Positions 35,526-43,522 of a DNA stretch of 52,315 nt are shown piece after piece (position 1 is the first letter of the stretch; each line of letters starts with the position of its first letter). The position numbers and the translations under genes were made by a program. The DNA lies in NCBI GenBank assembly GCA_023415515.1, contig JAEZKH010000429.1, forward strand, positions 1-52,315, given 5' to 3'. The notes beneath the pieces are model-generated. The model was not told the origin of the DNA. It worked only from the letters and a program-made list of their open reading frames with translations, and did no database searches. Source of the DNA: Actinomycetes bacterium (lineage in GTDB: Bacteria; Actinomycetota; Actinomycetes; Mycobacteriales; Mycobacteriaceae).

Positions 35526-36874
35526 CGAAGATGTCTTTGTTGACGTTGCAACGCGCCGAAAGGTCGCAGGAGCTCTTTCTGGCGCCGCAGAGCTGGTGGC
35601 TCTCACCGGTCGCCGTGCCGATCGTCGTCGCCGCAGCGTCGATCCTCCCGACATTCGTGATCGGCGATCAGAAGTTCAGAGAGTTGTGGGGAACACCGAA
35701 GTGGATCACCGCCGAGACGCTCTTCCTTTTCGGCTGTGGAGCCCTGGCGCTCGCATTTGGGGCACTTGTCGCGATTACAGCAACCCCTCCACAACAGATG
35801 ACTTCGCGGTGGCCGTGTCTGTCCGATCGATCGATCGAACTGCTGACGCGAGCCAGCGCTGTGCTCACTGCGATAACGGTGGTCGGATACGCGGGATTCG
35901 CGTTCCTGATTCTGCACACCGGACTCAATCCGATCGAATTGTTCTCGGAGTCAACTGCTTACAGTTCAGGAACTCCGGTCAGAGATGTCGTCGGAACCAT
36001 CCCGGGAATTACGACAATGACACAGTTTGGCGTGGCCGCTGTGATCGTGTCCTCGGTGGTGTTGGCGCACGGATACTCGCGTACAGAGCTCATGAAGCTG
36101 TTGACGGTCGTTGGGTTCGCGCTGCCGCGTGCCCTCATCTTCTCTGAGCGGTTGGCGATCCTGGAACTGGTGCTGCCGGTCACGGTTGTTCTCGCTGGAC
36201 GCCTGTCGGCGAGCGGCGGGCTGCAGCGGCGGGTGGCAAATCTGGTTCCTGTCGTCGGGATAGTCGCAGTGCCTGGGATGTTCGGATTTTTCGAATACTT
36301 CCGCTCGTGGGCGTTCTATCGACACCACACGACGAGCTCGTTCCCAGAGTTCGTCGCCACCCGACTCGCCGGGTATTACACGACCGCGTTGAACAATGGG
36401 CAACTGGTGCTGGATCATCTGCAGTGGCCGCGGCGACTTCCCTACGACACGATGGATGGCTTCTGGACAGCGCCGGGAGTGCAGCAACTCGATATGTATG
36501 AACGGCTCAGTGGCCATCCGCCGCCGTACACCAAAACGGAGTGGGACTCGATGTACATCGGTGTGCTCAACCACTACGGAAACCCGGAATTCAACAGCCA
36601 GAGCGGATATGCCGGCGCGATCGCCGACTTCGGCCATGTCGGTGGGGTCGTCTATTTCTTGTTGGCAGGGGTGATCGCGGGACTCCTCTATCGAGGATTT
36701 CGTCACGGCAAGCCTCTGGGACTGTTTCTCTACCCACTCGTATTCGTGGGACTGCTCGAACTGCCCCGGTACATCTACTGGTCGTATGGACGAACGATCT
36801 ACGCCTGGATCGGCCTTCTGGTCGTCGTGGCCTTGGTGTCCCGGTGCGAAGCAATAGGAGGGCGAAAGCATTAG
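35522..36874 (+). CDS. Wzy-like oligosaccharide repeat-unit polymerase
   Basis: A 450-residue protein with about 10 membrane spans and a large extracytoplasmic loop towards the C-terminus (residues ~280-375), the layout of O-antigen/EPS polymerases. SERLAILELVLP and the periplasmic EFNSQSGYAGAIADFG region are consistent with Wzy-type enzymes. The GTG overlaps the flippase stop as GTGA, so Wzx and Wzy are made together. AGGAGG near its 3' end serves the next gene. Confidence 0.78.
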   Translation: MTKMSLLTLQRAERSQELFLAPQSWWLSPVAVPIVVAAASILPTFVIGDQKFRELWGTPKWITAETLFLFGCGALALAFGALVAITATPPQQMTSRWPCLSDRSIELLTRASAVLTAITVVGYAGFAFLILHTGLNPIELFSESTAYSSGTPVRDVVGTIPGITTMTQFGVAAVIVSSVVLAHGYSRTELMKLLTVVGFALPRALIFSERLAILELVLPVTVVLAGRLSASGGLQRRVANLVPVVGIVAVPGMFGFFEYFRSWAFYRHHTTSSFPEFVATRLAGYYTTALNNGQLVLDHLQWPRRLPYDTMDGFWTAPGVQQLDMYERLSGHPPPYTKTEWDSMYIGVLNHYGNPEFNSQSGYAGAIADFGHVGGVVYFLLAGVIAGLLYRGFRHGKPLGLFLYPLVFVGLLELPRYIYWSYGRTIYAWIGLLVVVALVSRCEAIGGRKH

Positions 36875-37943
36875 GAAGACAACGATCATCGCAGTCGGTC
36901 TCGTGACACTCGTCGCGGCCGGCGCCTTTTCGAGCTCTGTCTGCAACGGCGCGCCGCCCAGTGACGGTTCTGCTTCGCTGCAGGCTCAGCTCGACGCGAT
37001 TCCCCCCGGTGGCACTCTGACGCTGGAGCCCAGAACCTACACTCACAGCGACGTGATCAGACTGAGTGTGCCCGGGGTCCGGATAGAGGGCAACGGAGCC
37101 ACCATCGAGGCCACCAACGAAGCCACATCAGCCGTTCAGATCACTGCGGAGGGCGTGCAGTTGTCCAACGTGACACTGAAGGCGCCAGGCGGAGGCAAAC
37201 GGTGGGCAAGTGTGGACCAGGCCAAGCTCGCGATCATGGGTGCTCAAGACTCCGTCAGCGATGTCACGATCGACGGCGCGGCGGCCGCGGGCGTCGCCGT
37301 GGATGGAGCAAACGGCTTCAGCGTACGAAACGTGAGCATTTCGGATACTCGCGCCGACGGAATTCACATCACCGGTGCGAGCCGCAACGGTGTCGTTGAG
37401 AACGTCAGAACAGACCGGACAGGCGATGACGCTGTCGCCGTCGTGTCGCCGGTGGCAGACGGTGCACCATGCGCCGATATTCGGATAAGTGACGTATCGG
37501 TAGCCAGCACCCGATGGGGCCGCGGCATCTCCGTCGTCGGCGGGCGCAATGTGTCCATCCATGGATTCTCCGTCTCGAATACAAGTGCCGCAGGTGTGTA
37601 CATCGCTACCGAGGGTGCCCCCTTCTTCACGGACTCCGTCGAGTCCGTGGATGTCAGCGGCGGCACGATCACCGGTGCGAATCTGGACGCGGCAGTCGTT
37701 CAGGGGGCGGTGCTTGTTTACTCTGGCAGCAGCGGTAAGAGGGTGGCCGATGCGCGCGTGTCCGATGTCACGATTTCAGGAACGCCGCCGTCGGCGCAGC
37801 GGAACGTGGGCTTGATCGTTGACGAGGGTTCCGTCAGTGGAATCTCGTTCAGCAAGATCACCATCGACGGCTCCGGGACCGAGCCCTTCTTCACCAATGC
37901 GCCTGCGGGAAGTTACAGCGCATCGGGTCTGGACCGGCATTGA
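36870..37943 (+). CDS. exported right-handed beta-helix protein, ATT start
   Basis: A 357-residue protein with an N-terminal signal (RKTTIIAVGLVTLVAAGAF) and a parallel beta-helix body with pectate-lyase-like repeats (VRIEGNGATIEA, GVQLSNVTL, NVSISDTRADGIHI, GDDAVAV, WGRGISVVGG). A polysaccharide lyase, epimerase or polymer-binding role is possible. The start is probably ATT at 36870: it overlaps the upstream TAG (ATTAG), has AGGAGG 8 bases before it, and gives a complete signal peptide. The GTG at 36903 has no ribosome site and cuts the signal. It is a paralogue of the protein encoded at 49567-51141. Confidence 0.82.
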   Translation: MRKTTIIAVGLVTLVAAGAFSSSVCNGAPPSDGSASLQAQLDAIPPGGTLTLEPRTYTHSDVIRLSVPGVRIEGNGATIEATNEATSAVQITAEGVQLSNVTLKAPGGGKRWASVDQAKLAIMGAQDSVSDVTIDGAAAAGVAVDGANGFSVRNVSISDTRADGIHITGASRNGVVENVRTDRTGDDAVAVVSPVADGAPCADIRISDVSVASTRWGRGISVVGGRNVSIHGFSVSNTSAAGVYIATEGAPFFTDSVESVDVSGGTITGANLDAAVVQGAVLVYSGSSGKRVADARVSDVTISGTPPSAQRNVGLIVDEGSVSGISFSKITIDGSGTEPFFTNAPAGSYSASGLDRH

Positions 37944-37965
37944 ATCGACGATTGCGTGGCTGACG

Positions 37966-39030
37966 ATGTCTCGGACGGTGCACGTCAACGGTAAGTGGTT
38001 GGCGCAGAAGCTTACCGGCACACAACGCTACGCTAACGAGATCACGAAATCGATCGTCTCGAGCGGTTGCGTGGACTTGGTTCTTCATGTTCCCGCCAAT
38101 GCCGAAGTTCCCGACTGGACTCTGCAGTCGCACGTCAGAGTCCGCAGGGCACCTGTCAGAGGCATCATCTTCGAACAGTTGTACCTCCCGTTCGCGTCTG
38201 CGGGCAGCTTGTTGTTGAATTTCGCGGGACCGGCTCCGCTGATGAAACGGCGTCAGTTGGTTTCGATGCACGATGCGACGCCCTTTCGGTTTCCGCGCAC
38301 CTACCGGTGGGTGTTCGTGGCGTTCTATTTCGCGATGTACTTCCTGCTCAGTCGAACTGCCCTCCAACTCGTCACCGTCTCGCGGTTCAGCGCTCAAGAT
38401 CTCGGAGAGATACTCCGCATCCCGCCAAGCCGATTCATAGTGGCTGGCTGTGCTGCAGACTCGCTTGTCGGCGTCGATCCGACTGAACCGGCTCTAGGCG
38501 TGACGGGTGATCAGTACCTGGTAGTCGGCACGATGGCGCAGCACAAGAACCTTGTCGCACCCGTGACTGCTGTCGCTGAATCAGGACGCAAAGTCGTGGT
38601 CGTGGGTGCGTCCGGCAACGACAAGGTCTTCACCGAATCGTCATCGCTCGATCGGCATGCGGTAATCGCCGGCCGGTTATCGGACGCCGAGCTGGTATGG
38701 CTGTACCGCAACTCGCGAGCGCTCATCTTCCCGTCGAAGTATGAAGGTTTCGGGTTGCCGCCTTTGGAAGCACAGACGTTTGGGTGCCCAGTTGTGTCTT
38801 CGGATGCGGCGTCGCTTCCGGAGGTATGCGGTGACGGTGCGCTCTATTTCGACCCGGACGCCCCGGAAACGCTTGTGGCCCAGCTTGATCGACTTGAAGA
38901 GAACTCTGATCTCGCCGACCAGATACGCCATCGCGGGATGGTCAATGCGAAACGATTCTCATGGAGCGCATCGGCGGGGAGGATCGTCGATTGGTTGCGC
39001 TCGGTGGAACAGACGTCTGAATTCGTGTAG
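37966..39030 (+). CDS. family 4 glycosyltransferase (second)
   Basis: A 354-residue GT4 transferase: VHVNGKWLAQKLTGTQRYANEI at the N-terminus is typical of the MtfB/WbaZ-like group, and the donor site reads PSKYEGFGLPPLEAQTFGCPVVSS. The ATG at 37966 is used. An ATT at 37939 overlapping the upstream stop would add nine residues but no conserved sequence. It converges on the Wzz-like gene with 19 bases between stops. Likely a mannosyl- or rhamnosyl-type transferase by family resemblance; donor not certain. Confidence 0.86.
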   Translation: MSRTVHVNGKWLAQKLTGTQRYANEITKSIVSSGCVDLVLHVPANAEVPDWTLQSHVRVRRAPVRGIIFEQLYLPFASAGSLLLNFAGPAPLMKRRQLVSMHDATPFRFPRTYRWVFVAFYFAMYFLLSRTALQLVTVSRFSAQDLGEILRIPPSRFIVAGCAADSLVGVDPTEPALGVTGDQYLVVGTMAQHKNLVAPVTAVAESGRKVVVVGASGNDKVFTESSSLDRHAVIAGRLSDAELVWLYRNSRALIFPSKYEGFGLPPLEAQTFGCPVVSSDAASLPEVCGDGALYFDPDAPETLVAQLDRLEENSDLADQIRHRGMVNAKRFSWSASAGRIVDWLRSVEQTSEFV

Positions 39031-39049
39031 CGGGTCGTCTACACGTGCC

Positions 39050-40426
39050 TCACTTCGTGACTGCGAAACGTTCGAGTGCGTGCATTGCGTTCTTGTTCTC
39101 TTGGCGCTCGGCGTCGGCGACTGCCGTCCTCCGTGAGGCGCCGTGCGTGCAAACTGCAGAAACTGGAGTAGCCGTGTTGTCGGCAAGACGTGACGCCACC
39201 CGAATGGCTTCGGCGAAGTCGTGTCCGAGCCTGACGACCACGATGATCTGGCTGGCATCCTCTGCGGCGGCGATCAATGCCGGCGACGTATCGACCGAAC
39301 CGCCGTCAATGACCGCCGCGTGGTTGAAGTCCGGATCTGCGAGGCCGCCATGGCTTTCAGCAGGCTGAGCATCTTCAGCCAGGTACCCCACCTCGACCTG
39401 TCGATGCTCTGCGATCGCCGACGCAACCAGCCTTGTGACCTCGTCACTTCCTGAGTCCGTCGAGGCTCCGACCACCAGAATCCGGCCCGTCCGTGGCGAT
39501 GGGAGTTGCGCATACAGAGAGCGAGCAAGTCGGGTGTAGGCGTCACTCGAATCCGAGAGATCGCCAATTCGGACAACTGGCGAGAGAACCCGCTCCACCT
39601 GTCCGGTGAGCGCCTCGGATGGCGAGGTGACAACGCCGGCCCTCCGGCGCCAGATGTACGCTCCGGCAAGGGCGAGGAAGCCCCCGCCAAGGGCGCCGCC
39701 AACGGCCCCGAGCGACCACCCCGGGGCACCTGTGACGGGCGTTCTAGTGGTCGGTTGGACGATCTGAAGGGCCGACGATCGCTGCATCTGCGCCTCAATC
39801 GCGAGGCGTTGAAGGTCCAACTCCTGCAGGCGAGCATGCTGAGCATCGAGCGTCGAGGAAGTGTCGACCGGTGCATTGGGGTCTGGCTCTTCGGTCGGTA
39901 CGGGCTCGGTCGCAAGCCTGGCCGCAACGGCGTTGATCGCATCGACTGCGGCTTGGCCGCGCTCGCGAATCTGCTGCTTGGCGTGATCGCTGTACACCTT
40001 CAGCGCCGCATCGACTATTCGCTGCGCTTCGGCGTAGTTCGGCCGGACCGCCGTGAGGCTGACAATTGAGGATCGCGAGTCCTGCACTGCCGACACTTGT
40101 GGAGTGCGCGTCTCGCCGAGTTGCTTCTGTACTGCATCTGCGAACCCGGACGAAGTCAGGTAGGTGATCTCGCCGGAAATATAGTTCTGATGCGAGTCGG
40201 GATCCGGTGCCGCGCCCGTCATGATCTGGTCCGGGTCGACGGGTGGGTACATCCGAATCAAGGCGGTCGCCTGACTTTCCCCCCCGCTGTGCATCGCCCA
40301 GCCACCGACAGCGGCGCCGATCACGAGACCGGCCATTGTCACTGGCCAGAGCGGCCAAACCCACTTGGCGAAAACTGCTCTTACGTTGTTGCGCAATGCG
40401 AGCTCCACACTTGTCGGTCCGTGCAC
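39050..40426 (-). CDS. Wzz-like chain-length protein with dead kinase domain
   Basis: About 458 residues. An N-terminal membrane span (about 13-35), a periplasmic coiled-coil region with the Wzz pattern, and a second span (about 230-250) are followed by a cytoplasmic Rossmann domain like a bacterial tyrosine kinase. In that domain the Walker A lysine is missing (ASTDSGSDEVTR instead of GxGKT), Walker B remains (AAVIDGG) and no tyrosine cluster ends the protein, so it looks like a pseudokinase. The start is uncertain: GTG at 40426 or 40408; the frame is open to 40561. Confidence 0.78.
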   Translation of the reverse strand: MHGPTSVELALRNNVRAVFAKWVWPLWPVTMAGLVIGAAVGGWAMHSGGESQATALIRMYPPVDPDQIMTGAAPDPDSHQNYISGEITYLTSSGFADAVQKQLGETRTPQVSAVQDSRSSIVSLTAVRPNYAEAQRIVDAALKVYSDHAKQQIRERGQAAVDAINAVAARLATEPVPTEEPDPNAPVDTSSTLDAQHARLQELDLQRLAIEAQMQRSSALQIVQPTTRTPVTGAPGWSLGAVGGALGGGFLALAGAYIWRRRAGVVTSPSEALTGQVERVLSPVVRIGDLSDSSDAYTRLARSLYAQLPSPRTGRILVVGASTDSGSDEVTRLVASAIAEHRQVEVGYLAEDAQPAESHGGLADPDFNHAAVIDGGSVDTSPALIAAAEDASQIIVVVRLGHDFAEAIRVASRLADNTATPVSAVCTHGASRRTAVADAERQENKNAMHALERFAVTK

Positions 40427-40852
40427 CGTATGGATGCGCGGGCAAGGCAACTGTGGGGCCGCCCGGCTGCGTTGCTCCCTGCGCGGATCGCACGACCCGA
40501 ACCCGGGCTTTGCCACAGTATCAATGGATAGTACCACTGGGATCACCGCTGATGTTGCCAAAATTTATCACTCCGGTAAGGCAGCGCACTAGATGAAACC
40601 GACACCGGCGATTGGTCTCAGGGCTAGTTGCGTGCACAGCCGCATAAATTCTGAGATCGTGCCCAAAACGTCGCATCAATCTGTAAATCCAGCGAAGCCA
40701 TCAAAACTGACTGAGAATTTGCTGTGTTTGCGATATCGCGTGGAGCTCGATATATGATGCGGTGCGCTGCATAGGCCACCGCGGGATAGCCGGTAAACGC
40801 TGCCGACGTCGAGCGGGTCGGCCGGGCCGAGTGATTCGGCGGATTTCGAAAG
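40427..40852. other. intergenic region with motif copies
   Basis: Over 400 bases between two minus-strand genes without a supported gene, relatively AT-rich. It contains GTTGCCAAAA (40554-40563), the inverted form of the motif found at 32695, and a perfect palindrome GCGATATCGC (40730-40739). It probably carries the promoter of the Wzz-like gene. Confidence 0.4.
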
Positions 40853-41911
40853 CTATCCGGCGGTACGGGAGTCTGCGTCGCCGTCCGCTGGGCCGCCGCC
40901 CGCGGAACCGGCGTCCTCCGGTCCCGCATCCACGCCCGAGGATCCCTTGACCTCGGTTGGGGAGTTGCCGGCGGGACTTGCCTCCACCCCGCTCGAAGAT
41001 CCGCTCCTGACTTCGACACGGCCGCCTTGCGTTCTTGCAGCCGATAAGCCCCACCGTGTCTGACTCCCATTCGACAGCGTCGTCGTCGACGCGACCCACG
41101 CATTGGTCAAGGTATCGGATGAACCATGAGCGACCGTCGCAAGCGAGGTCTCGGTGGGTGGGTAAACCGAAGTGGTAACAGCTTTCTCGACCAGCCTGCG
41201 GACGAGGGTCGCGCCGGGTGCGTCTGCGTTCTCAGCGTTGGTAGTCGGCCGGAGATCAGAGATCTGCGGATCAACAGCGGGCGGAGCCGGGTTCAGCTCC
41301 ACCCGCCGTTGCACGTCGACGAGGGCATCCGGGAAGGACTCCGGTTGCATTGATGCAGAGCTCAGTTGAGGGAATCGCTGCCGGAACATCTCGAGCAGCA
41401 GGTTCAAGGTCGTCACGTCTGGCGCCGGACCGATATTGGGGGCCGCTGGCCCGGAATCGCCGTCGCCTCCGATCTCGGTAGGCAGGGCGATGTCCGCCGG
41501 CTCGCCGCTCATGACCCTCAGAAGCTTCACCACCGCACGCAGTTGGTCAGCCGGTACACCTGCCAACGGTGCAAGCGGCATCGAGGCGGATAACGATGCG
41601 AGTGGTCCCAGCCACCAGGGCATTCTTGATGAGGCCGTGTCGGCAGGTTCGGTCACGATACGGGGGAGCTGCGATGCGGTTTCCGTCGGCAGCGGCACCG
41701 TTCCGCCCGGAGGCGCATCGAGTCGCGGTCGATCCGGCGACTTGGTGCTCACGGCCTGAAATCCGGCGGCGGAAACGACGGTTACGGCCGCGGCGGCGCA
41801 CAGGGAGAGACGTTTGGACAACCTGTCTTCTGCACTCACTCGATGAGCCACCGGACGATGTCCGGACCGTGTGTATGCGGCCCAGCCGTTCGAAGGATGT
41901 GACTGGGGCAT
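40853..41911 (-). CDS. Ser/Pro/Ala-rich membrane-anchored or secreted protein
   Basis: A 352-residue protein I do not recognise. A basic N-terminus and one hydrophobic span (about 37-56) are followed by a long extracytoplasmic part, partly low-complexity (Pro, Ser, Thr, Ala), ending in a Gly/Asp/Ala tail. ATG at 41911 with GAGGAG 9 bases upstream is much better supported than the open frame to 41980. Its position at the end of the polysaccharide locus suggests a part in polymer export or anchoring. Codon use looks normal for the neighbourhood. Confidence 0.6.
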   Translation of the reverse strand: MPQSHPSNGWAAYTRSGHRPVAHRVSAEDRLSKRLSLCAAAAVTVVSAAGFQAVSTKSPDRPRLDAPPGGTVPLPTETASQLPRIVTEPADTASSRMPWWLGPLASLSASMPLAPLAGVPADQLRAVVKLLRVMSGEPADIALPTEIGGDGDSGPAAPNIGPAPDVTTLNLLLEMFRQRFPQLSSASMQPESFPDALVDVQRRVELNPAPPAVDPQISDLRPTTNAENADAPGATLVRRLVEKAVTTSVYPPTETSLATVAHGSSDTLTNAWVASTTTLSNGSQTRWGLSAARTQGGRVEVRSGSSSGVEASPAGNSPTEVKGSSGVDAGPEDAGSAGGGPADGDADSRTAG

Positions 41912-42399
41912 GATTCCGCTCTCCTCATCTCGGCGGGCAGCGAGCACCCAACGACAGTCGCCGAAAACCGTTGCCATCACATACTCTGGCGATCGATTTT
42001 CATGATCGTATCAGGTGAGACATGCGCCGACCATGTATCAAGATCGAAATTTTTCTCGAGTGACCCTCGAAAGGTGCCGAATGTACAGGGTTCGTTGATC
42101 CGGGTGTCGAGGGTCGCAGCGGCGCGGATACACACATCCACCCTGAAGTGGACATATATGCAATGACACGGTCCTCGACCGTTGTGTTGGGTGAAGGCGG
42201 CGCAGGCAATCCGTCGTTCCCGGAATCGTCACACTAGCGCGTCTGGGCCCGGTAGAGCTGGCTACGGCTCTGCTGGATGCCGAAGAATGTCACCTAACAG
42301 CCCCTAAATGGCTAATGCGACAATATTTGCTATGCCACGCGTGCGTGAGGCGGGTTCGCGGGGTGAACCGCGAAGAAAGGGCAGGTGCTCGCCGGCCGG
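41912..42399. other. intergenic region at right edge of polysaccharide locus
   Basis: No gene was supported. The sequence is of mixed composition, with AT-rich pockets near 42040 and 42320. Transposase debris lies immediately to its right, so part of this stretch may be decayed mobile DNA; no end repeats were recognised. Confidence 0.4.
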
Positions 42400-42510
42400 C
42401 TAGGTGTGGCGCCGACTGGAGCGGTCTTCCATCCCCGCCGCACCCATCACTTCATAACGCTGAGCCCAGCGCTTCGCCGTCGGGCAGGCCACGTTGAAAT
42501 GTTCGCCCTC
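42400..42510 (-). pseudogene. IS481-type transposase N-terminal fragment
   Basis: The minus strand encodes about 34 codons, ending at a TAG at 42402-42400, that read like the helix-turn-helix N-terminus of IS481-family transposases: EHFNVACPTAKRWAQRYEVM followed by GAAGMEDRSSRRH. The usual consensus is xAERFxVSxxTAKRWxxRYRxxGxxGMxDRSSRPH. No full-length frame exists, so this is a decayed copy. Confidence 0.72.
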
Positions 42511-42560
42511 ACGATCGGTCACCGCAGTCGCAACCGCCCCCCGCAGGTGGTGATACGCCA

Positions 42561-42638
42561 AATCACTCCCGGGTGGCCTACGCCGAGATCCATGACGATG
42601 AAACCGCCGACACTGAAGCAGAGATGCTGTGCAATTAG
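42561..42638 (+). pseudogene. IS481-type transposase core fragment
   Basis: On the plus strand 25 codons read NHSRVAYAEIHDDETADT and on to a TAG at 42636. This resembles the catalytic-core stretch DDHSRLAYxEIHxDE of IS481 transposases. It faces the opposite way from the N-terminal fragment 50 bases to the left, so the element was broken and rearranged. Its stop region runs into the 3' end of the MaoC gene. Confidence 0.65.
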
Positions 42639-43522
42639 GCCGGCGTCAGCTCCACGCCGCCCAGCGCAACCGCATTGTCACGCTCCGGCACGGTGACGAC
42701 GGCGCTGAAGCCGTCGGCGTCGCCGTTTGGTCCTCCTCGCGTGCGGGTCTTCCAGACGCTGGCCCGCAGCGTCTCGCCGGGAAAGACGACGCCCGCGAAC
42801 CGCGCGCCGTAGCTGCCGACGCGAGCGGTGTCACCGTCGAGCAGCGCGTCCACCATCGCCTTACACGTCATGCCGTACGTGCACAACCCGTGCAGTATCG
42901 GCCTGGGAAATCCTGCGGCGGAGGCGAAGTCGGGATCCGAGTGCAGCGGGTTGCGATCTCCGCACATCCGGTAGAGCAGCGCCTGCTGCGGCGACACCGG
43001 GATCGACAATTCGTAGTCGGGTGCGCGCTCCGGCGGCTCGGACGATGTCGACGGACCGCGCTCACCGCCGAAACCTCCTTCGCCGCGGGCGAATATCGAT
43101 CGCCGCTGTGTCCACAGCGGCGTGCCGTCGGGCGTTTTGACCGTCGTCTCCGACCAGATCACCGCAGCCTTGCCCTTGTCCCATATGTCGGTGAATCGGG
43201 TGACCGCGACGCCGCTGCCTGACGGCGGGATCGGAGCGGGGGCGGACACCGCCTCGCTGGCATGCAGAACCTTGCTCAGCTCGATATCGATGCCCGGGAA
43301 CTTGACCTCCGGCGGCTTCGTCAGATGAAAAGACGCCGCCACGTTGCCGAACGTCGGCAACACCTGCGGGGTGTCGTCGATCAGATACCTCAGCTCCCGC
43401 TTGTCCATCGGGTCCTGGCCCGCGCCAAGGGCAAGGTGATACAGCTGGATGTCGCTGCTGCTCCACGAGAACTCGATGGGATCGAGTTCAGCACCGAGCG
43501 CCTCGTCGAGATTGATCGGCAT
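42635..43522 (-). CDS. chsH3: MaoC-like enoyl-CoA hydratase (Rv3538-like)
   Basis: A 295-residue double-hot-dog 2-enoyl-CoA hydratase. An N-terminal half binds substrate, and the C-terminal half carries the hydratase motif CGDRNPLHSDPDFA near residue 180, with GFPRPILHGLCTYG after it. It corresponds to Rv3538, described as a steroid side-chain hydratase (also called hsd4B/ChsH3); the symbol is my recollection. The ATG at 43522 shares one base with the kstD stop (TGATG). Its 3' end abuts transposase debris. Confidence 0.88.
   Translation of the reverse strand: MPINLDEALGAELDPIEFSWSSSDIQLYHLALGAGQDPMDKRELRYLIDDTPQVLPTFGNVAASFHLTKPPEVKFPGIDIELSKVLHASEAVSAPAPIPPSGSGVAVTRFTDIWDKGKAAVIWSETTVKTPDGTPLWTQRRSIFARGEGGFGGERGPSTSSEPPERAPDYELSIPVSPQQALLYRMCGDRNPLHSDPDFASAAGFPRPILHGLCTYGMTCKAMVDALLDGDTARVGSYGARFAGVVFPGETLRASVWKTRTRGGPNGDADGFSAVVTVPERDNAVALGGVELTPA

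Noticed and set aside
37939..37965. ATT start for the second GT4 gene, overlapping the beta-helix stop
   Set aside because: No ribosome site precedes it, and the extra nine residues are not conserved-looking. The ATG at 37966 gives the family-typical start.
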